Assembly: GCF_000015045.1 (NCBI RefSeq)
Contig: NC_008609.1
Coordinates: 3,585,501 to 3,649,500, forward strand
Source of the DNA: Pelobacter propionicus DSM 2379
GTDB taxonomy: Bacteria > Desulfobacterota > Desulfuromonadia > Geobacterales > Pseudopelobacteraceae
Direction of reading: 5' to 3'
DNA length: 64,000 bases
Of this stretch, positions 45,507 to 54,571 are shown in pieces; position 1 is the first letter of the stretch, and each line of letters begins with the position of its first letter. Made by a program: the position numbers and the translations under genes. Below the pieces are notes generated by a model, which was not told the origin of the DNA, did no database searches, and worked only from the letters and a program-made list of their open reading frames with translations.

Positions 45507-47048
45507 CTACCCTTCCTTTTCCGCCAGCGCCAGCCTGGCCTCTTCGCGATCATCGAAGTGATGCTTCGTCCTGCCGATGATCTGGTAATCCTCATGTCCC
45601 TTGCCGGCCAGGAGCACGATATCCCCCGGTCGCGCCAGACGCACCGCCAGGCTGATGGCCTCGCGACGGTTCTCCAGCGACACGAACCCCTTATCAGCGC
45701 CTTCGGCCAACCCCTTCCCTGAGCGGTCCGCCAGTTCATCCACGCCGTACTCCCTGATCCCCAGAGGGGTAATGCCTCCCCTGATCTGCTCCAGGATGGA
45801 GAAGGGATCCTCAGTTCTGGGGTTGTCCGAGGTGACGATGGCCAGGTCGCTCATGCTGGCAGCGATCCTCCCCATGATCGGGCGTTTACCCGGATCTCGG
45901 TCGCCGCCGCAGCCGAAAACGGTGATGATACGCCCCTGTGCCAGTTCCTTCAGGGTGGTCAGCACGTTCTCCAGGGCATCGCCGGTGTGGGCATAGTCCA
46001 CCAGCAGCGTGATCCCGCAGCGATTGTCCACCCGCTCCATGCGCCCCGGCACGGTGGCATGCCCTTCGATGCCGGCTCGGATCGCCTCCAGCGGCAGATC
46101 CAGGGCAATGCCGGCGGACACAGCCGCCAGGATGTTGGAGAGGTTGAAGCGCCCCAGCAGGCGCGATGATACGTCGATGGAGCCTTTGGGGGTGACCAGC
46201 CTGGCCCTTATGCCGTCAACACTCAGGGAGAGTTCCTCGGCCCGCACATCGCCCCGGCAAATTCCGTAGCCGATGACAGGGCAGGCGGCCCGGGCGGCAA
46301 CCGTTGCACCCTGTTCGTCGTCCATGTTGATGGCCGCACGGCGCAACGGCTTATCCGCCGTCGGTTTCAGAAGCTCGCTGAACAGGCGCAGTTTGGCTTC
46401 CCGGTAGCTCTCCATGGTGACATGGTAGTCCAGGTGATCGCGGGTCAGGTTGCTGAAAATACCCACATCGAAGTGGCAGCCGTCCACCCGCTTCTGCTCC
46501 AGGGCATGGGAGGAGACCTCCATCACAAAGGCCTTGGCGCCGGCTGCGGCCAGTTGCGTGAAGGCGGCCTGCAACTCGGTGGATTCCGGTGTGGTGTGGG
46601 AAGCGGTGATGACCGTGTCGCCAAAGCGGTAGCTGATGGTGCCCAGCACCGCCGCCGGAATACCGGCCGCACGGAGGATCGCCTCGATCAGATAGGTGGT
46701 GGTGGTCTTGCCGTTGGTGCCGGTTATGCCGATCAGCGGCAGACGGGACGTGGGGTTGCCGTGGAATTCCGCCGCCATCCAGGCCATGGCGCTGCGCCCG
46801 TCCCTGACCCTGACCCAGGGAATGGCGGCAGGCGCACGGCTCTCGTCCTCCAGCACCACCGCGACGGCGCCGGCCTGCACGGCCGCCGGTATGAAGTCGT
46901 GGCCGTCCATGGCGGCCCCCCGCAGGGCAAAGAAGAGCGAATCCGGGACAATGCCACGCGAGTCGCAGGTCAGGGCCTTGATCTCCACTGCGCCATCGCC
47001 ATGAAGGTCATGGCTGTCAAGCGCTGCCAGCAACTGGGTAAGCTTCAT
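45507..47048 (-). CDS. murE: UDP-MurNAc-L-Ala-D-Glu--meso-diaminopimelate ligase
   Basis: 513 aa Mur ligase adding the third stem residue. The ATP loop is [16 protein letters not shown]. The specificity motif DNPRTEDPF marks the meso-diaminopimelate type, as expected in a Gram-negative. SSHALEQKRVDG and TRDHLDYHVTMESY are further MurE blocks. Start ATG 47048 with GGGAG just upstream is preferred over the longer frame (47117), which would overlap ftsI. Confidence 0.98.
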   Translation of the reverse strand: MKLTQLLAALDSHDLHGDGAVEIKALTCDSRGIVPDSLFFALRGAAMDGHDFIPAAVQAGAVAVVLEDESRAPAAIPWVRVRDGRSAMAWMAAEFHGNPTSRLPLIGITGTNGKTTTTYLIEAILRAAGIPAAVLGTISYRFGDTVITASHTTPESTELQAAFTQLAAAGAKAFVMEVSSHALEQKRVDGCHFDVGIFSNLTRDHLDYHVTMESYREAKLRLFSELLKPTADKPLRRAAINMDDEQGATVAARAACPVIGYGICRGDVRAEELSLSVDGIRARLVTPKGSIDVSSRLLGRFNLSNILAAVSAGIALDLPLEAIRAGIEGHATVPGRMERVDNRCGITLLVDYAHTGDALENVLTTLKELAQGRIITVFGCGGDRDPGKRPIMGRIAASMSDLAIVTSDNPRTEDPFSILEQIRGGITPLGIREYGVDELADRSGKGLAEGADKGFVSLENRREAISLAVRLARPGDIVLLAGKGHEDYQIIGRTKHHFDDREEARLALAEKEG

Positions 47049-47089
47049 ACGGTCTCCCGAAGGGGTGCAGTACGGGCGGACAGGCTCCC

Positions 47090-49063
47090 TCATGCCGAGG
47101 GTACGAACCTGATCCATACTTCGTCAACACTCCTGATAGGCTGCCCCGGAGGGGGGTTCTGTTCCATGGCGCGGCCGCTGCCCAACAGCCTGATGTTGAT
47201 GTTCCGTTTTTCCATGACCTGCAGGACCCGGCGCATGCTCATGCCGTGGAAATCGGGCATGACCTCGCCGCTCACCGGCATGTCCAGCGCGTCCCCCTCG
47301 GACATGCTGTCCCGCTGTTCGGCTTCCCGGGACTTTGCCTCCATGGGGCCGGGTTTCCTGAGCGTGCCATTTTTGGGCAGGACCTTCAGATAGGCCAGGC
47401 TGTTGAGCGCGATACCGCGGAAGGCGGGCGCCGCCACCACGCCGCCGTAGGAACTGGTTCTGGGTTCATCGATAACCACCAGAATGGTCAGCCGCGGCCT
47501 GTCGGCGGGGATGAAGCCGATGAACGAGGCGGTCCGTTTTGAGGCGGAGTAGCGGCGGGTCACCGGGTCGGCCTTCTGGGCCGTGCCGGTCTTGCCGGCC
47601 ACCCGGAATCCCTCCACGGCGGCATTGGTCCCGGTTCCCCCCTCGGCGGTGACCGTCTCCATCATCCTGGTGACCTTTGCGGCCGTATCGGCCGAAATTA
47701 CCCGGCGCACCACCTGGGGGGTGAATCTCTGCAACTCGTTGCCACTGTCGTCCAGGATGCGCTCCACCACATACGGCTTCATCAGGTTGCCGCCATTGGC
47801 CACGGCCGAGATCGCCGTTGCCAGTTGAATCGAGGAGGCGGATATGCCCTGGCCGAAGGAGATGGTGGCCAGATCGATGCCATACCAGCGCTGCCTGCTG
47901 CGCATGTTGCCCGGCGACTCGCCGGGCAGATCGATGCCGGAGCGCTCGCCGAAACCGAAGTTGTGCAGATAGCGGGAGAGCCGGTCGCTGCCCAGCTTGA
48001 AGCCGATCTTGGCGGCTCCGATATTGCTGGAATATTTGAGGATATCCGATACCGACAGACGTCCGTAGCTGTGGGTGTCGTGAACGGTGTGGGTGGCGAT
48101 GGTGTAGCTGCCGTTCTCGCAATGGAAGGCATCCGTGGGCCGGACCAGCCTCTCATTCAGGGCAGCGGCGATCAGAAATACCTTGAAGGTCGAACCGGGC
48201 TCGAAGCTGTCAGCAACGGCCCGGTTACGCAGTTCAGCATGGGAATAGCGGAAATAGGAGTTGGGGTTGAAGGTCGGGTAGTTGGCCATGGCCAGCACCC
48301 TGCCGCTGTCAGGCTCCAGCACCAGGGCCATGCCACCTTTGGCGCCGCTGGAGGTTACCGCCTGGGCCAGCTCCTTTTCCGTTATGTACTGGATGTTCTT
48401 GTCCAGGGTGAGCACGACGTTCTTGCCGGGGGACGAGCTCTTGACCAGTTCGGCCCGCGGGGCGATGTCGCGGCCCAGGGCATCCCGCTCCGTCACCAGC
48501 AGGCCGGTATTGCCCAAAATGACCGAATCGTACTTGAACTCCACCCCGTCCAGGCCATTGGGATCGATGCCGGTGAAACCGATCACATGGGCGGCAACTT
48601 CGGAATTGGGGTAGAAACGTTTCGTCTCCGGGGCAAAGCCGATGCCGCGCAGCTTGAGATTCCTGATTCTGGTCGCCCGCTCGGGCGGGATCCGCCGTTC
48701 CAGCCAGACAAAATTCCTGCTGTTGCGTATTTTCCTGACGATCTCCTGGCGGGGAACCTCCAGGAAAGGCGCCAAAGCCGTCGCGGTTGCCTCTACGTCC
48801 TGGATATGGCGCGCCTCGCCGTAGCAGGAATACATCTCCACGGACACGGCCAGGTTGTTGCCGTTGCGGTCCATGATGGCGCCGCGCCCCGGGGTGAGCG
48901 GTACGGAGCGCTGGTGCTGACGTTCGGCTCTCTTGACCATCTCCTCGTGCTGCAGGATCTGGAGCTTGAAGGCTTTGGCGCTGACAGCCATGAACAACAG
49001 GCCAAAGAAAAACCCGATGATGACTATCCGGGTCCTGGCCCATTTTTCACGGTCGTCTCTCAT
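47090..49063 (-). CDS. ftsI: Septal penicillin-binding protein FtsI with C-terminal PASTA domain
   Basis: 657 aa class B PBP (transpeptidase). A cytoplasmic stub and one transmembrane segment (about 10-30) precede the dimerisation domain and a transpeptidase domain with SxxK in FEPGSTFKVF, SxN in YSSNIGAAK and KTG in VAGKTGTAQKADP. The last roughly 60 residues (MPDFHGMSMRRVLQVMEKR onward, with NPPPGQP) form a single PASTA-like domain, as in SpoVD-type PBPs and unlike E. coli FtsI. Its ATG overlaps the ftsL stop by 4 bp. Confidence 0.96.
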   Translation of the reverse strand: MRDDREKWARTRIVIIGFFFGLLFMAVSAKAFKLQILQHEEMVKRAERQHQRSVPLTPGRGAIMDRNGNNLAVSVEMYSCYGEARHIQDVEATATALAPFLEVPRQEIVRKIRNSRNFVWLERRIPPERATRIRNLKLRGIGFAPETKRFYPNSEVAAHVIGFTGIDPNGLDGVEFKYDSVILGNTGLLVTERDALGRDIAPRAELVKSSSPGKNVVLTLDKNIQYITEKELAQAVTSSGAKGGMALVLEPDSGRVLAMANYPTFNPNSYFRYSHAELRNRAVADSFEPGSTFKVFLIAAALNERLVRPTDAFHCENGSYTIATHTVHDTHSYGRLSVSDILKYSSNIGAAKIGFKLGSDRLSRYLHNFGFGERSGIDLPGESPGNMRSRQRWYGIDLATISFGQGISASSIQLATAISAVANGGNLMKPYVVERILDDSGNELQRFTPQVVRRVISADTAAKVTRMMETVTAEGGTGTNAAVEGFRVAGKTGTAQKADPVTRRYSASKRTASFIGFIPADRPRLTILVVIDEPRTSSYGGVVAAPAFRGIALNSLAYLKVLPKNGTLRKPGPMEAKSREAEQRDSMSEGDALDMPVSGEVMPDFHGMSMRRVLQVMEKRNINIRLLGSGRAMEQNPPPGQPIRSVDEVWIRFVPSA

Positions 49064-49401
49064 TTGACAATGATCACCTGCTGTTCGGTCGGAAGCGCCA
49101 TGCCCAGTTCGTCCTTGGCGATGGTTTCGATGCGTGAGGGGGTGCGCAGGGAGGCAACCTCCAGCTTGAGCCGCTTCTGTTCCTGCTCCGCATCCTTGAG
49201 CTGGCGACTGATCTCGGCAATTTCCAGGTTCAGGTCGATCAGCTTGAAGCGCGACCAGACGTGAAAGACCGATACGATGGTCAACAGGACCATGCCGACC
49301 ATGAGAGACCTGAACATGTCAAGCCGCTGAATGGACAGTCCCGCTCCGCCGATGGCGCGCGGCGCGGCTACCTTGCCGTACTCGGTTTTTGCCTGTGACA
49401 T
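49060..49401 (-). CDS. ftsL: Cell division protein FtsL
   Basis: 113 aa small bitopic protein. A transmembrane segment (about 30-52, SLMVGMVLLTIVSVFHVW) is followed by a periplasmic heptad-type coiled coil (LEIAEISRQLKDAEQEQKRL). It would recruit FtsW/FtsI with FtsQ and FtsB. Assignment relies on this topology plus its position between rsmH and ftsI. It lies 39 bp after rsmH. Confidence 0.9.
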   Translation of the reverse strand: MSQAKTEYGKVAAPRAIGGAGLSIQRLDMFRSLMVGMVLLTIVSVFHVWSRFKLIDLNLEIAEISRQLKDAEQEQKRLKLEVASLRTPSRIETIAKDELGMALPTEQQVIIVK

Positions 49402-49440
49402 CTCTACCCTCCCTGCGACTGATGACCGTTTCCAGCTTCA

Positions 49441-50382
49441 CTACAGTTTTTCCACCGCGCGGAGCTTTGCGCTGCGCGAACGTGGATTGTCCCGGAGTTC
49501 CTCCTCCGTAGCCGTTACCGGCCTTCCCGTCAGAACCCGCACCCGGGGTTGCCTGCCGCAGACACAGACCGGCAGGTTGCGGGGGCAGGTGCAGCCGGCG
49601 GCATACTCACGGAAGACATGCTTGACAATGCGATCCTCCAGGGAGTGGAAGGAGATCACCACCCCCCGCCCCCCCGGTTTGAGGCGATCGATGGCGCTTT
49701 TAAGCCCCCGTTCAAGGCTCTCCAGCTCATGGTTGACCGCTATCCTCAACGCCTGGAAGGTGCGGGTGGCGGGGTGCAGACGCTCTTCCCACTTTGCCTT
49801 GGGAATGGCTCCCTTGATGATGTCCACCAGGCGCAGGGTGTTCTCAATGGGGGCCTCGCTGCGCGCCCTGACGATGAAGGAGGCTATCCGTTTTGCCCAG
49901 CGTTCTTCGCCGTACTCCCTGATGATCCGTTCCAGCTCATGCTCCGGCAGGCGGTTCACCAGGTCAGCAGCCGTTTCTCCGCTGTCGCCATCCATGCGCA
50001 TGTCCAGCGCCCCCTCCTGCTGGAAGCTGAAGCCGCGTCGGGCCGTGTCAAGCTGGTGCGAGGAGACCCCAAGATCGAGGACAAAGCCGTCAAGGGCGTC
50101 AACTCCCAGGGAGTCCAGCCTTGTGGCGATGTCCGCGAAGTTGCCATGCAACAGCCGGACAGCATCTCCGAAGCGGGAGAGGCGCTCAGCGGCCGCCTTC
50201 AAAGCCTCCAGGTCCCGATCCATGCCGATCAGGGTTCCGCCGCCCGGAGCGCAGCGCTCGGCGACCAGTGCCGCGTGCCCGCCGCCACCCAGGGTTCCGT
50301 CCAGATAGCAGCCGCCGGGGCGGGGGGAGAGGAAGCGTAGCACTTCCTCCGGCATGACCGAGAGATGCTGGAAGCCGGCCAT
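49441..50382 (-). CDS. rsmH: 16S rRNA (cytosine-1402-N4)-methyltransferase
   Basis: 313 aa SAM-dependent methyltransferase (MraW). It has the N-terminal [13 protein letters not shown], the SAM-binding motif [15 protein letters not shown], and [20 protein letters not shown] with the C-terminal [18 protein letters not shown] characteristic of RsmH. It starts immediately after the mraZ stop with zero spacing. Confidence 0.98.
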   Translation of the reverse strand: MAGFQHLSVMPEEVLRFLSPRPGGCYLDGTLGGGGHAALVAERCAPGGGTLIGMDRDLEALKAAAERLSRFGDAVRLLHGNFADIATRLDSLGVDALDGFVLDLGVSSHQLDTARRGFSFQQEGALDMRMDGDSGETAADLVNRLPEHELERIIREYGEERWAKRIASFIVRARSEAPIENTLRLVDIIKGAIPKAKWEERLHPATRTFQALRIAVNHELESLERGLKSAIDRLKPGGRGVVISFHSLEDRIVKHVFREYAAGCTCPRNLPVCVCGRQPRVRVLTGRPVTATEEELRDNPRSRSAKLRAVEKL

Positions 50383-50889
50383 CTAGAAACCGATCGCCGT
50401 CAAATCCGCAGGAAGGTTCTGCTCATCCTGGTCATTGACTCTGTCATAGGTGTCCCTGCTCCAGATATCGAAGCGCCCGTCCATGCCCACGAACCACAGC
50501 TCTCGCTCCAGTCCGGCATGGCTGCGCAGCGAAGGGGGGATCAGCACCCTGCCCAGCTTGTCGGCCAGGCATTCCACGGCCGGGTTCAGGAACTGGCGCT
50601 TGATGCTGTCCAGTTGCGTCGAGGTGTAGCCCCCCTCGTTGGCCAGGGCCCTGCGCTTGATATCGTTCCAGGCGGAGAGCGGGTAGACCGAGAGGCCGCG
50701 GGCATACCGTTCACCCCCCAGGCTGATCGGTCGGGCCTTGGTCATGACGAAACGCTCGTCAGCAAAAGCCTGGACCAGTGCCTCGCGGAATCTGGCCGGT
50801 ATGCAGGTCCTTCCCTTGCTGTCGATGGTGCTGGGATGTTCTCCACCGAATATGGCGTCTTTATCGGGCACTCTTCCACCATTTTCCAC
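50383..50889 (-). CDS. mraZ: Transcriptional regulator MraZ
   Basis: 168 aa. MraZ has two AbrB-like halves: residues about 15-60 ([21 protein letters not shown]) and 95-140 ([20 protein letters not shown]), each with the DxxGR motif. It binds DNA as a ring and represses its own promoter in other bacteria. The start is uncertain: GTG 50889 (used here) lies inside the operator repeat array, and GTG 50871 is the other option. It is the first gene of the dcw cluster. Confidence 0.93.
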   Translation of the reverse strand: MENGGRVPDKDAIFGGEHPSTIDSKGRTCIPARFREALVQAFADERFVMTKARPISLGGERYARGLSVYPLSAWNDIKRRALANEGGYTSTQLDSIKRQFLNPAVECLADKLGRVLIPPSLRSHAGLERELWFVGMDGRFDIWSRDTYDRVNDQDEQNLPADLTAIGF

Positions 50890-50899
50890 TTTTTTCCAC
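50876..50899 (-). promoter_or_regulatory. MraZ-type operator: three GTGGA repeats at 10-bp period
   Basis: Read on the minus strand, GTGGAAAAAA, GTGGAAAATG and GTGGAAGAGT follow one another, so GTGG starts recur at exactly 10-bp intervals. Direct TGGG-like repeats at one helical turn are the known MraZ binding pattern. The array lies between the predicted start of transcription and the coding region, overlapping the chosen start codon. Confidence 0.7.
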
Positions 50900-50909
50900 A
50901 GTGCAAAAA

Positions 50910-50938
50910 AATATAACGGTGGCCAATACGTGTGTCAA
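50910..50938 (-). promoter_or_regulatory. mraZp: Sigma-70 promoter of the dcw cluster
   Basis: Minus-strand -35 TTGACA (50933-50938, perfect) and -10 TATATT (50910-50915, one mismatch) are spaced 17 bp. Transcription should start near 50903, a few bases upstream of the MraZ repeat array. This is the best promoter match in the window. Confidence 0.8.
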
Positions 50939-50972
50939 GACAAAAAGCCGAATTACCTAAGGAATTTCCCAC

Positions 50973-51003
50973 AAAAAAACCTTCCCCACTCAGGGGAAGG
51001 TTT
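50973..51003 (-). terminator. Intrinsic terminator upstream of the dcw promoter
   Basis: An 11-bp stem (AAACCTTCCCC with GGGGAAGGTTT, 5-nt loop) runs into seven T on the minus strand. It ends the hypothetical gene at 51028 and insulates the dcw promoter from upstream transcription. Confidence 0.85.
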
Positions 51004-51027
51004 GTGATTTCACGCTGCTTGGGGACT

Positions 51028-51369
51028 CTATTTTTTTCTTCTGTCCGCCAGCGAGACTACCTTGGAACTGCCCCCCTCCTGACGCGGAGCCTTCTGTTCC
51101 CCATCCAGATCCTCCTCGTGGGGCGAATCCTCCACCACGGGAGAAACCACCAGCTCCATGCGGAGGGGGGTGCCGCCCATGGTGAAATCGGCCCCCTCCA
51201 ACTGGTATTCGTCCAATATCCAGGTAAAGACCTGCAGCGGAAAGGTAAAGACCAGCAGGCGCACCTGCCACCAGCCTGGCTTGACGTCGGGAGTTATGGC
51301 ATCGATTCGGGCGTAGAATCCCGGCTTGTTTTCAACGTGGACAAGAACGATGTCATTGATTGTCGCCAT
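51028..51369 (-). CDS. Conserved-looking hypothetical protein
   Basis: 113 aa, family not recognised. The first roughly 75 residues look like a compact beta-rich domain (DIVLVHVENKPGFYARIDAI, VRLLVFTFPLQVFTWILDEY), followed by a charged tail ending SLADRRKK. No signal peptide or long hydrophobic segment is present, so it is probably cytoplasmic. It is downstream of the cysteine-cluster gene on the same strand and ends in an intrinsic terminator just before the dcw promoter. Codon use and the terminator support a real gene; function is unknown. Confidence 0.65.
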   Translation of the reverse strand: MATINDIVLVHVENKPGFYARIDAITPDVKPGWWQVRLLVFTFPLQVFTWILDEYQLEGADFTMGGTPLRMELVVSPVVEDSPHEEDLDGEQKAPRQEGGSSKVVSLADRRKK

Positions 51370-51445
51370 TTCGTATCCTTATGGAGTGGAGTAGTGGATT
51401 CCCGGATAAGCATGGAGAGCTCCCCGGACCGGGACATCAATCGGG

Positions 51446-51952
51446 CTATCCGTCACAGCTGAGCATGAGCGCCCGGCCTGCCCGGCATGCCAGCAGGTCA
51501 TCCGCCATGGCGACCGCGCCCCGCAACTCCCGTTCGCAGACATTGAAGCGATCCCTGCTGCACGGTTCCATGCGGTCATCAACCAGCTCACAGTTGAATA
51601 TCAGACAGGTCAGGGATCTGAAACGGGGCGGCATGAGACACCCTTCGGCCCCGCCATAGGGACAGAGCGGCGCCTTGTCGAAATCAGGCATGACCGGCGC
51701 CACGCCGGCGCTGCGATAGGCCACGAGGTCCAGCACGCTGACATGGTACTTGCCGTTCAGGCAGCAGCGGCCGCCGCACTCACGGCAGATGTGGGCGCTT
51801 CCCGCCGCGGACGAGAGCTGGAACAGCTCCTCTTTGAGCCCCATGATCAGCTCGAGCAGGCAATCGAGACGTGCCCTGGTGGCAGGGGAAAGCCGGTCGT
51901 AGTTCGCCTCCGCCGCTTCCTTCGCCCGCCGCCATATCTGTCGATCCTCCAC
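51446..51952 (-). CDS. Cysteine-cluster protein (YkgJ-like)
   Basis: 168 aa. It has an ICRECGGRCCLNGKYH cluster plus later Cys residues in CPYGGAEGC, TCLIFNC and VCERELR, the arrangement of YkgJ-type zinc/iron-chelating domain proteins. A helical N-terminus rich in Arg, Ala and Glu precedes it. The metal and role are not known. The open frame continues upstream to 52054, but that part lies inside rnpB. GTG 51952, preceded by GAGAGG, is therefore taken as the start. Confidence 0.7.
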   Translation of the reverse strand: MEDRQIWRRAKEAAEANYDRLSPATRARLDCLLELIMGLKEELFQLSSAAGSAHICRECGGRCCLNGKYHVSVLDLVAYRSAGVAPVMPDFDKAPLCPYGGAEGCLMPPRFRSLTCLIFNCELVDDRMEPCSRDRFNVCERELRGAVAMADDLLACRAGRALMLSCDG

Positions 51953-51987
51953 GCAGCCTCTCCATCGCCCCGCATTCGTAAAAAATT

Positions 51988-52358
51988 GGCTGAAGCAGTC
52001 CGTAAGCCGGGTTCTGTTCCCGGGTCGGGTTACCCCTTCCCGGGCGACGGCCATTCATCTGGGTCTGCCGTTACCGGCAGCCTCAAGCAACCAACCCGGA
52101 GGCACGGGCGGGCCACCCTTGACGCCCCCCTATTAGGTCTTGCTCCCGATGGGGTTTACCTGGCATCCACCGTCACCGATGGACCCGGTGAGCTCTTACC
52201 TCACCCTTTCACCCTTACCTGCGCGTGGCAGGCGGACTTCTCTCTGTGGCACTTTCCCTGGGGTCACCCCCGCTGGACGTTATCCAGCATCGCGCCCTGT
52301 GGAGCCCGGACTTTCCTCCCCCGATACCTCGGCGGCGGCCGTCTGTCCTGCTTCAGCC
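51988..52358 (-). ncRNA. rnpB: RNase P RNA (class A)
   Basis: Catalytic RNA that trims tRNA 5' ends. The minus strand holds the family's universal blocks: GAGGAAAGTCCGGGCTCC near the 5' side, CACAGAGA and GTAAGGGTGAAAGGGTG in the middle, and ACAGAACCCGGCTTACG near the 3' end. The first and last 11 nt (CTGCTTCAGCC / GGCTGAAGCAG on opposite ends) are exactly complementary and form helix P1. A T6 run directly follows the 3' end. It sits 23 bp after the zinc-ribbon gene. Ends are placed by P1 pairing and may be off by a few bases. Confidence 0.95.
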
Positions 52359-52381
52359 AAACTGAAAAACATCTTCCCCGG

Positions 52382-53095
52382 CTAGCCCTGATTCAGCTTC
52401 AAGATCAGCACCCGCTGGCAGTGGGGGCAGCTGATCAGCTCATCGGCCCGGTAGAGGGTGTTGAAGAGCTGGGGAGGGAGATTCATGTTGCACCCCAGGC
52501 AGTAGCCGTCACGGGCAAAGGCAACCGCCTGGCCGCTACGCTGCTGGCGAAGCTTGGTGTAGCGCTTCATCAGGGTAACGGGCAGCTCTTTGGTGATCGC
52601 CTCGCGACGGGCAGTATCGGCATCGATATCCTTCTGCAAGGCATTGACCTCTGACTGCTTCTCATCGCGGCGCTGGGAGGAATTCTGCTCCAGCTCCGCA
52701 AGCAGGGCGGACTTGGCGGCGATCTCAGCGCTCAATTCATCCACCTTGGCCACCTTCTGCAGAATCTGCTCTTCCAGCTCGGCGGTCAGCTTGCGGGCGC
52801 TGGCGATCTCGCGCCCGACAGCCTGGAACTCCTTGTTGGTCTTGATCTCCTTCATGTTGGTTTCGGAACGCTGGATATTGTCCTGCTCCGTGATAAGGCC
52901 GGTCTCAAGTTCCTGTTTTTCCTCCGTCAGCTGGGCGACCTGGGTATTCAGTTCGGCCAGCTCCTCGCGGGCGACGTCAAGCCCCTGCTCGATGACGTTC
53001 AACTCGGCGTGCAAACCGCTCTGGGCCTTTTTCAGCACATCGATCTGAGTGTCGATCTCCTGCAGTTGCTCCAACATCTCAAGTTTCTTTTTCAA
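52382..53095 (-). CDS. Coiled-coil protein with C4-type zinc ribbon
   Basis: 237 aa. Residues about 1-175 are a continuous heptad-rich coiled coil (LQEIDTQIDVLKKAQSG, EEKQELETGLITEQDNI). The last 50 residues form a zinc ribbon with CLGCNMNLPPQLF and CPHCQRVL. This is the DUF164/CT398-like family, often found next to Nif3 genes and linked elsewhere to flagellar or secretion chaperone roles; the exact function is unclear. It is 41 bp after the Nif3 gene and just before rnpB. Confidence 0.85.
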   Translation of the reverse strand: MKKKLEMLEQLQEIDTQIDVLKKAQSGLHAELNVIEQGLDVAREELAELNTQVAQLTEEKQELETGLITEQDNIQRSETNMKEIKTNKEFQAVGREIASARKLTAELEEQILQKVAKVDELSAEIAAKSALLAELEQNSSQRRDEKQSEVNALQKDIDADTARREAITKELPVTLMKRYTKLRQQRSGQAVAFARDGYCLGCNMNLPPQLFNTLYRADELISCPHCQRVLILKLNQG

Positions 53096-53136
53096 AACAG
53101 CGTCCTCCCAATACTCTTTATTTGTGTCGCGCTTCC

Positions 53137-54270
53137 TTAGGTACTCTGACTCACACAGCGGAATGGATCGTTTTCAACGCAACAGGGCACGACGCCGCAT
53201 TCCGCATATCCCGCCTCGGCAAGCATCCGGCCAAGCCGTTCGGTCACCCCGTCCACCATGATGATCTCGGTGGCAAAATGGCCTGCATCCACCAGGGCAA
53301 GTCCCAGATTCTCCGCATCACGGGCGTCGTGATACTTGATATCGCCGCTCACCAGCACGTCGGCGCCGGCCCGCACGGCCGCCCGCATCAGCGAGGCACC
53401 GCTGCCGCCGCAGAGGGCCACCTTGCTCACCCGTGCCTCCGGATTCCCCACAAAGCGCAGGCCCGGCGCCGCAAGATCCCGGCTGAGCCGCTCCGCAAAG
53501 CCGGCCAGGGAAACCGCTTCCGGCAAGCGGCCGACCCGTCCCAGGCCAAGCTTGCGCCCCTCGTTGAGCAGCGGGTAGATGTCATAGGCCGGCTCCTCGT
53601 AGGGATGGGCGGCCAGAAGGGACTTGATTGCGCGCGGGAGAGCGGCCCGGTCCAGGAGCAGCTCCAGGCGCTGCTCATCAACCATCTCCCGGGAGCCGAC
53701 GGTCCCGACGAAGGGGTGCGCTCCATCCAGTGGGGTAAAAGTTCCCTGGCCGGGGGCGGCAAAGGAGCAGCCGCTGTAGGCACCCAGCTTCTCGCTGTGG
53801 GGCAGGAGCGCCAAGCGCAACCGCTCCAGATGCTCGCCGGGAACATAGACCGCCAGTTTGACCAGTTCCCGCACGGACGTCACCTGGAGCGGCGAGCAGG
53901 CGGAAAGGCCGATGCGCCGTGCCAGCAGGTCATTCAGGCCGCCTTCGGCGCAATCGTAGCTGGTGTGCATGCTGATAATGGAAAGACCGCCGCGAATGGC
54001 GGCATGGATGCACGCCCCCTGGGGGGTAGTTGCTGATATGGATTTCGGAGCGTTGAAGATCAGGGGATGGTGGCTGATGAGGAGCTGGCAGTCGCAGGCA
54101 AGGGCCGATTGGATGGTAGCCATGGTGGCGTCCAGGCTGACCATGATTCGTGACACCATGGCCGACGGGTCGCCCAGCTGCAGACCGGAGTTATCCCACG
54201 ACTCCGCCAGACCCGACGGAGCCATTTTCGCAATAATTCCAACTATATCTGAGATCTTTGGATTTTTCAT
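53137..54270 (-). CDS. Nif3-like dinuclear metal center protein
   Basis: 377 aa, the long form of the family (as in Bacillus YqfO), with a central insert of about 100 residues between the two Nif3 halves. Conserved metal-ligand segments are LISHHPLIFN (His-His) and VSMHTSYDCAEGGLND in the first half, and SGDIKYHDARDAENLGLALVDAGHFATE in blocks SGDIKYHD and DAGHFATE in the second. The family forms hexamers; the biochemical role is uncertain (possibly NIF3/GTP cyclohydrolase I-like). It is the upstream partner of the zinc-ribbon gene. Confidence 0.9.
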   Translation of the reverse strand: MKNPKISDIVGIIAKMAPSGLAESWDNSGLQLGDPSAMVSRIMVSLDATMATIQSALACDCQLLISHHPLIFNAPKSISATTPQGACIHAAIRGGLSIISMHTSYDCAEGGLNDLLARRIGLSACSPLQVTSVRELVKLAVYVPGEHLERLRLALLPHSEKLGAYSGCSFAAPGQGTFTPLDGAHPFVGTVGSREMVDEQRLELLLDRAALPRAIKSLLAAHPYEEPAYDIYPLLNEGRKLGLGRVGRLPEAVSLAGFAERLSRDLAAPGLRFVGNPEARVSKVALCGGSGASLMRAAVRAGADVLVSGDIKYHDARDAENLGLALVDAGHFATEIIMVDGVTERLGRMLAEAGYAECGVVPCCVENDPFRCVSQST

Positions 54271-54384
54271 TCGCTACAAAGAAAAAGAGTGCAACCTTTC
54301 GGTGTGCACTCTTGAGCATGTGATAACATGGGTCGCCCCGTCTCTCGTTTTGCCGGCATCCGGCGACTCTTCCTTGCGATAAAA

Positions 54385-54461
54385 TGGTGGGCCCACCAGG
54401 ACTCGAACCTGGGACCAACCGGTTATGAGCCGGTGGCTCTAGCCAACTGAGCTATAGGCCC
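54385..54461 (-). tRNA. tRNA with CAU anticodon (Met elongator or tRNA-Ile2)
   Basis: 77 nt including an encoded CCA. The acceptor stem GGGCCTA pairs with TGGGCCC (one G-U), the D-arm has AGCTCAGTTGGCTAGAGC, the T-arm has GGTTCGAGTCC, and the anticodon loop is CTCATAA within the stem ACCGG/CCGGT. CAU is shared by elongator tRNA-Met and the lysidine-modified tRNA-Ile2; this sequence alone does not settle which. Confidence 0.95.
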
Positions 54462-54571
54462 TTGGGAGTCAGTCATGTTAAATCAGCCGACCATGGCTGT
54501 CAACCATTTTCCAGCGAACAACCTGTTTTCCATGAAAAGCAGGGTACCATACGGCTCTACCCTGGCATCAA

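Noticed and set aside
51953-52054. Upstream part of the cysteine-cluster frame
   Set aside because: Lies inside rnpB, whose conserved RNA blocks and P1 pairing are clear.
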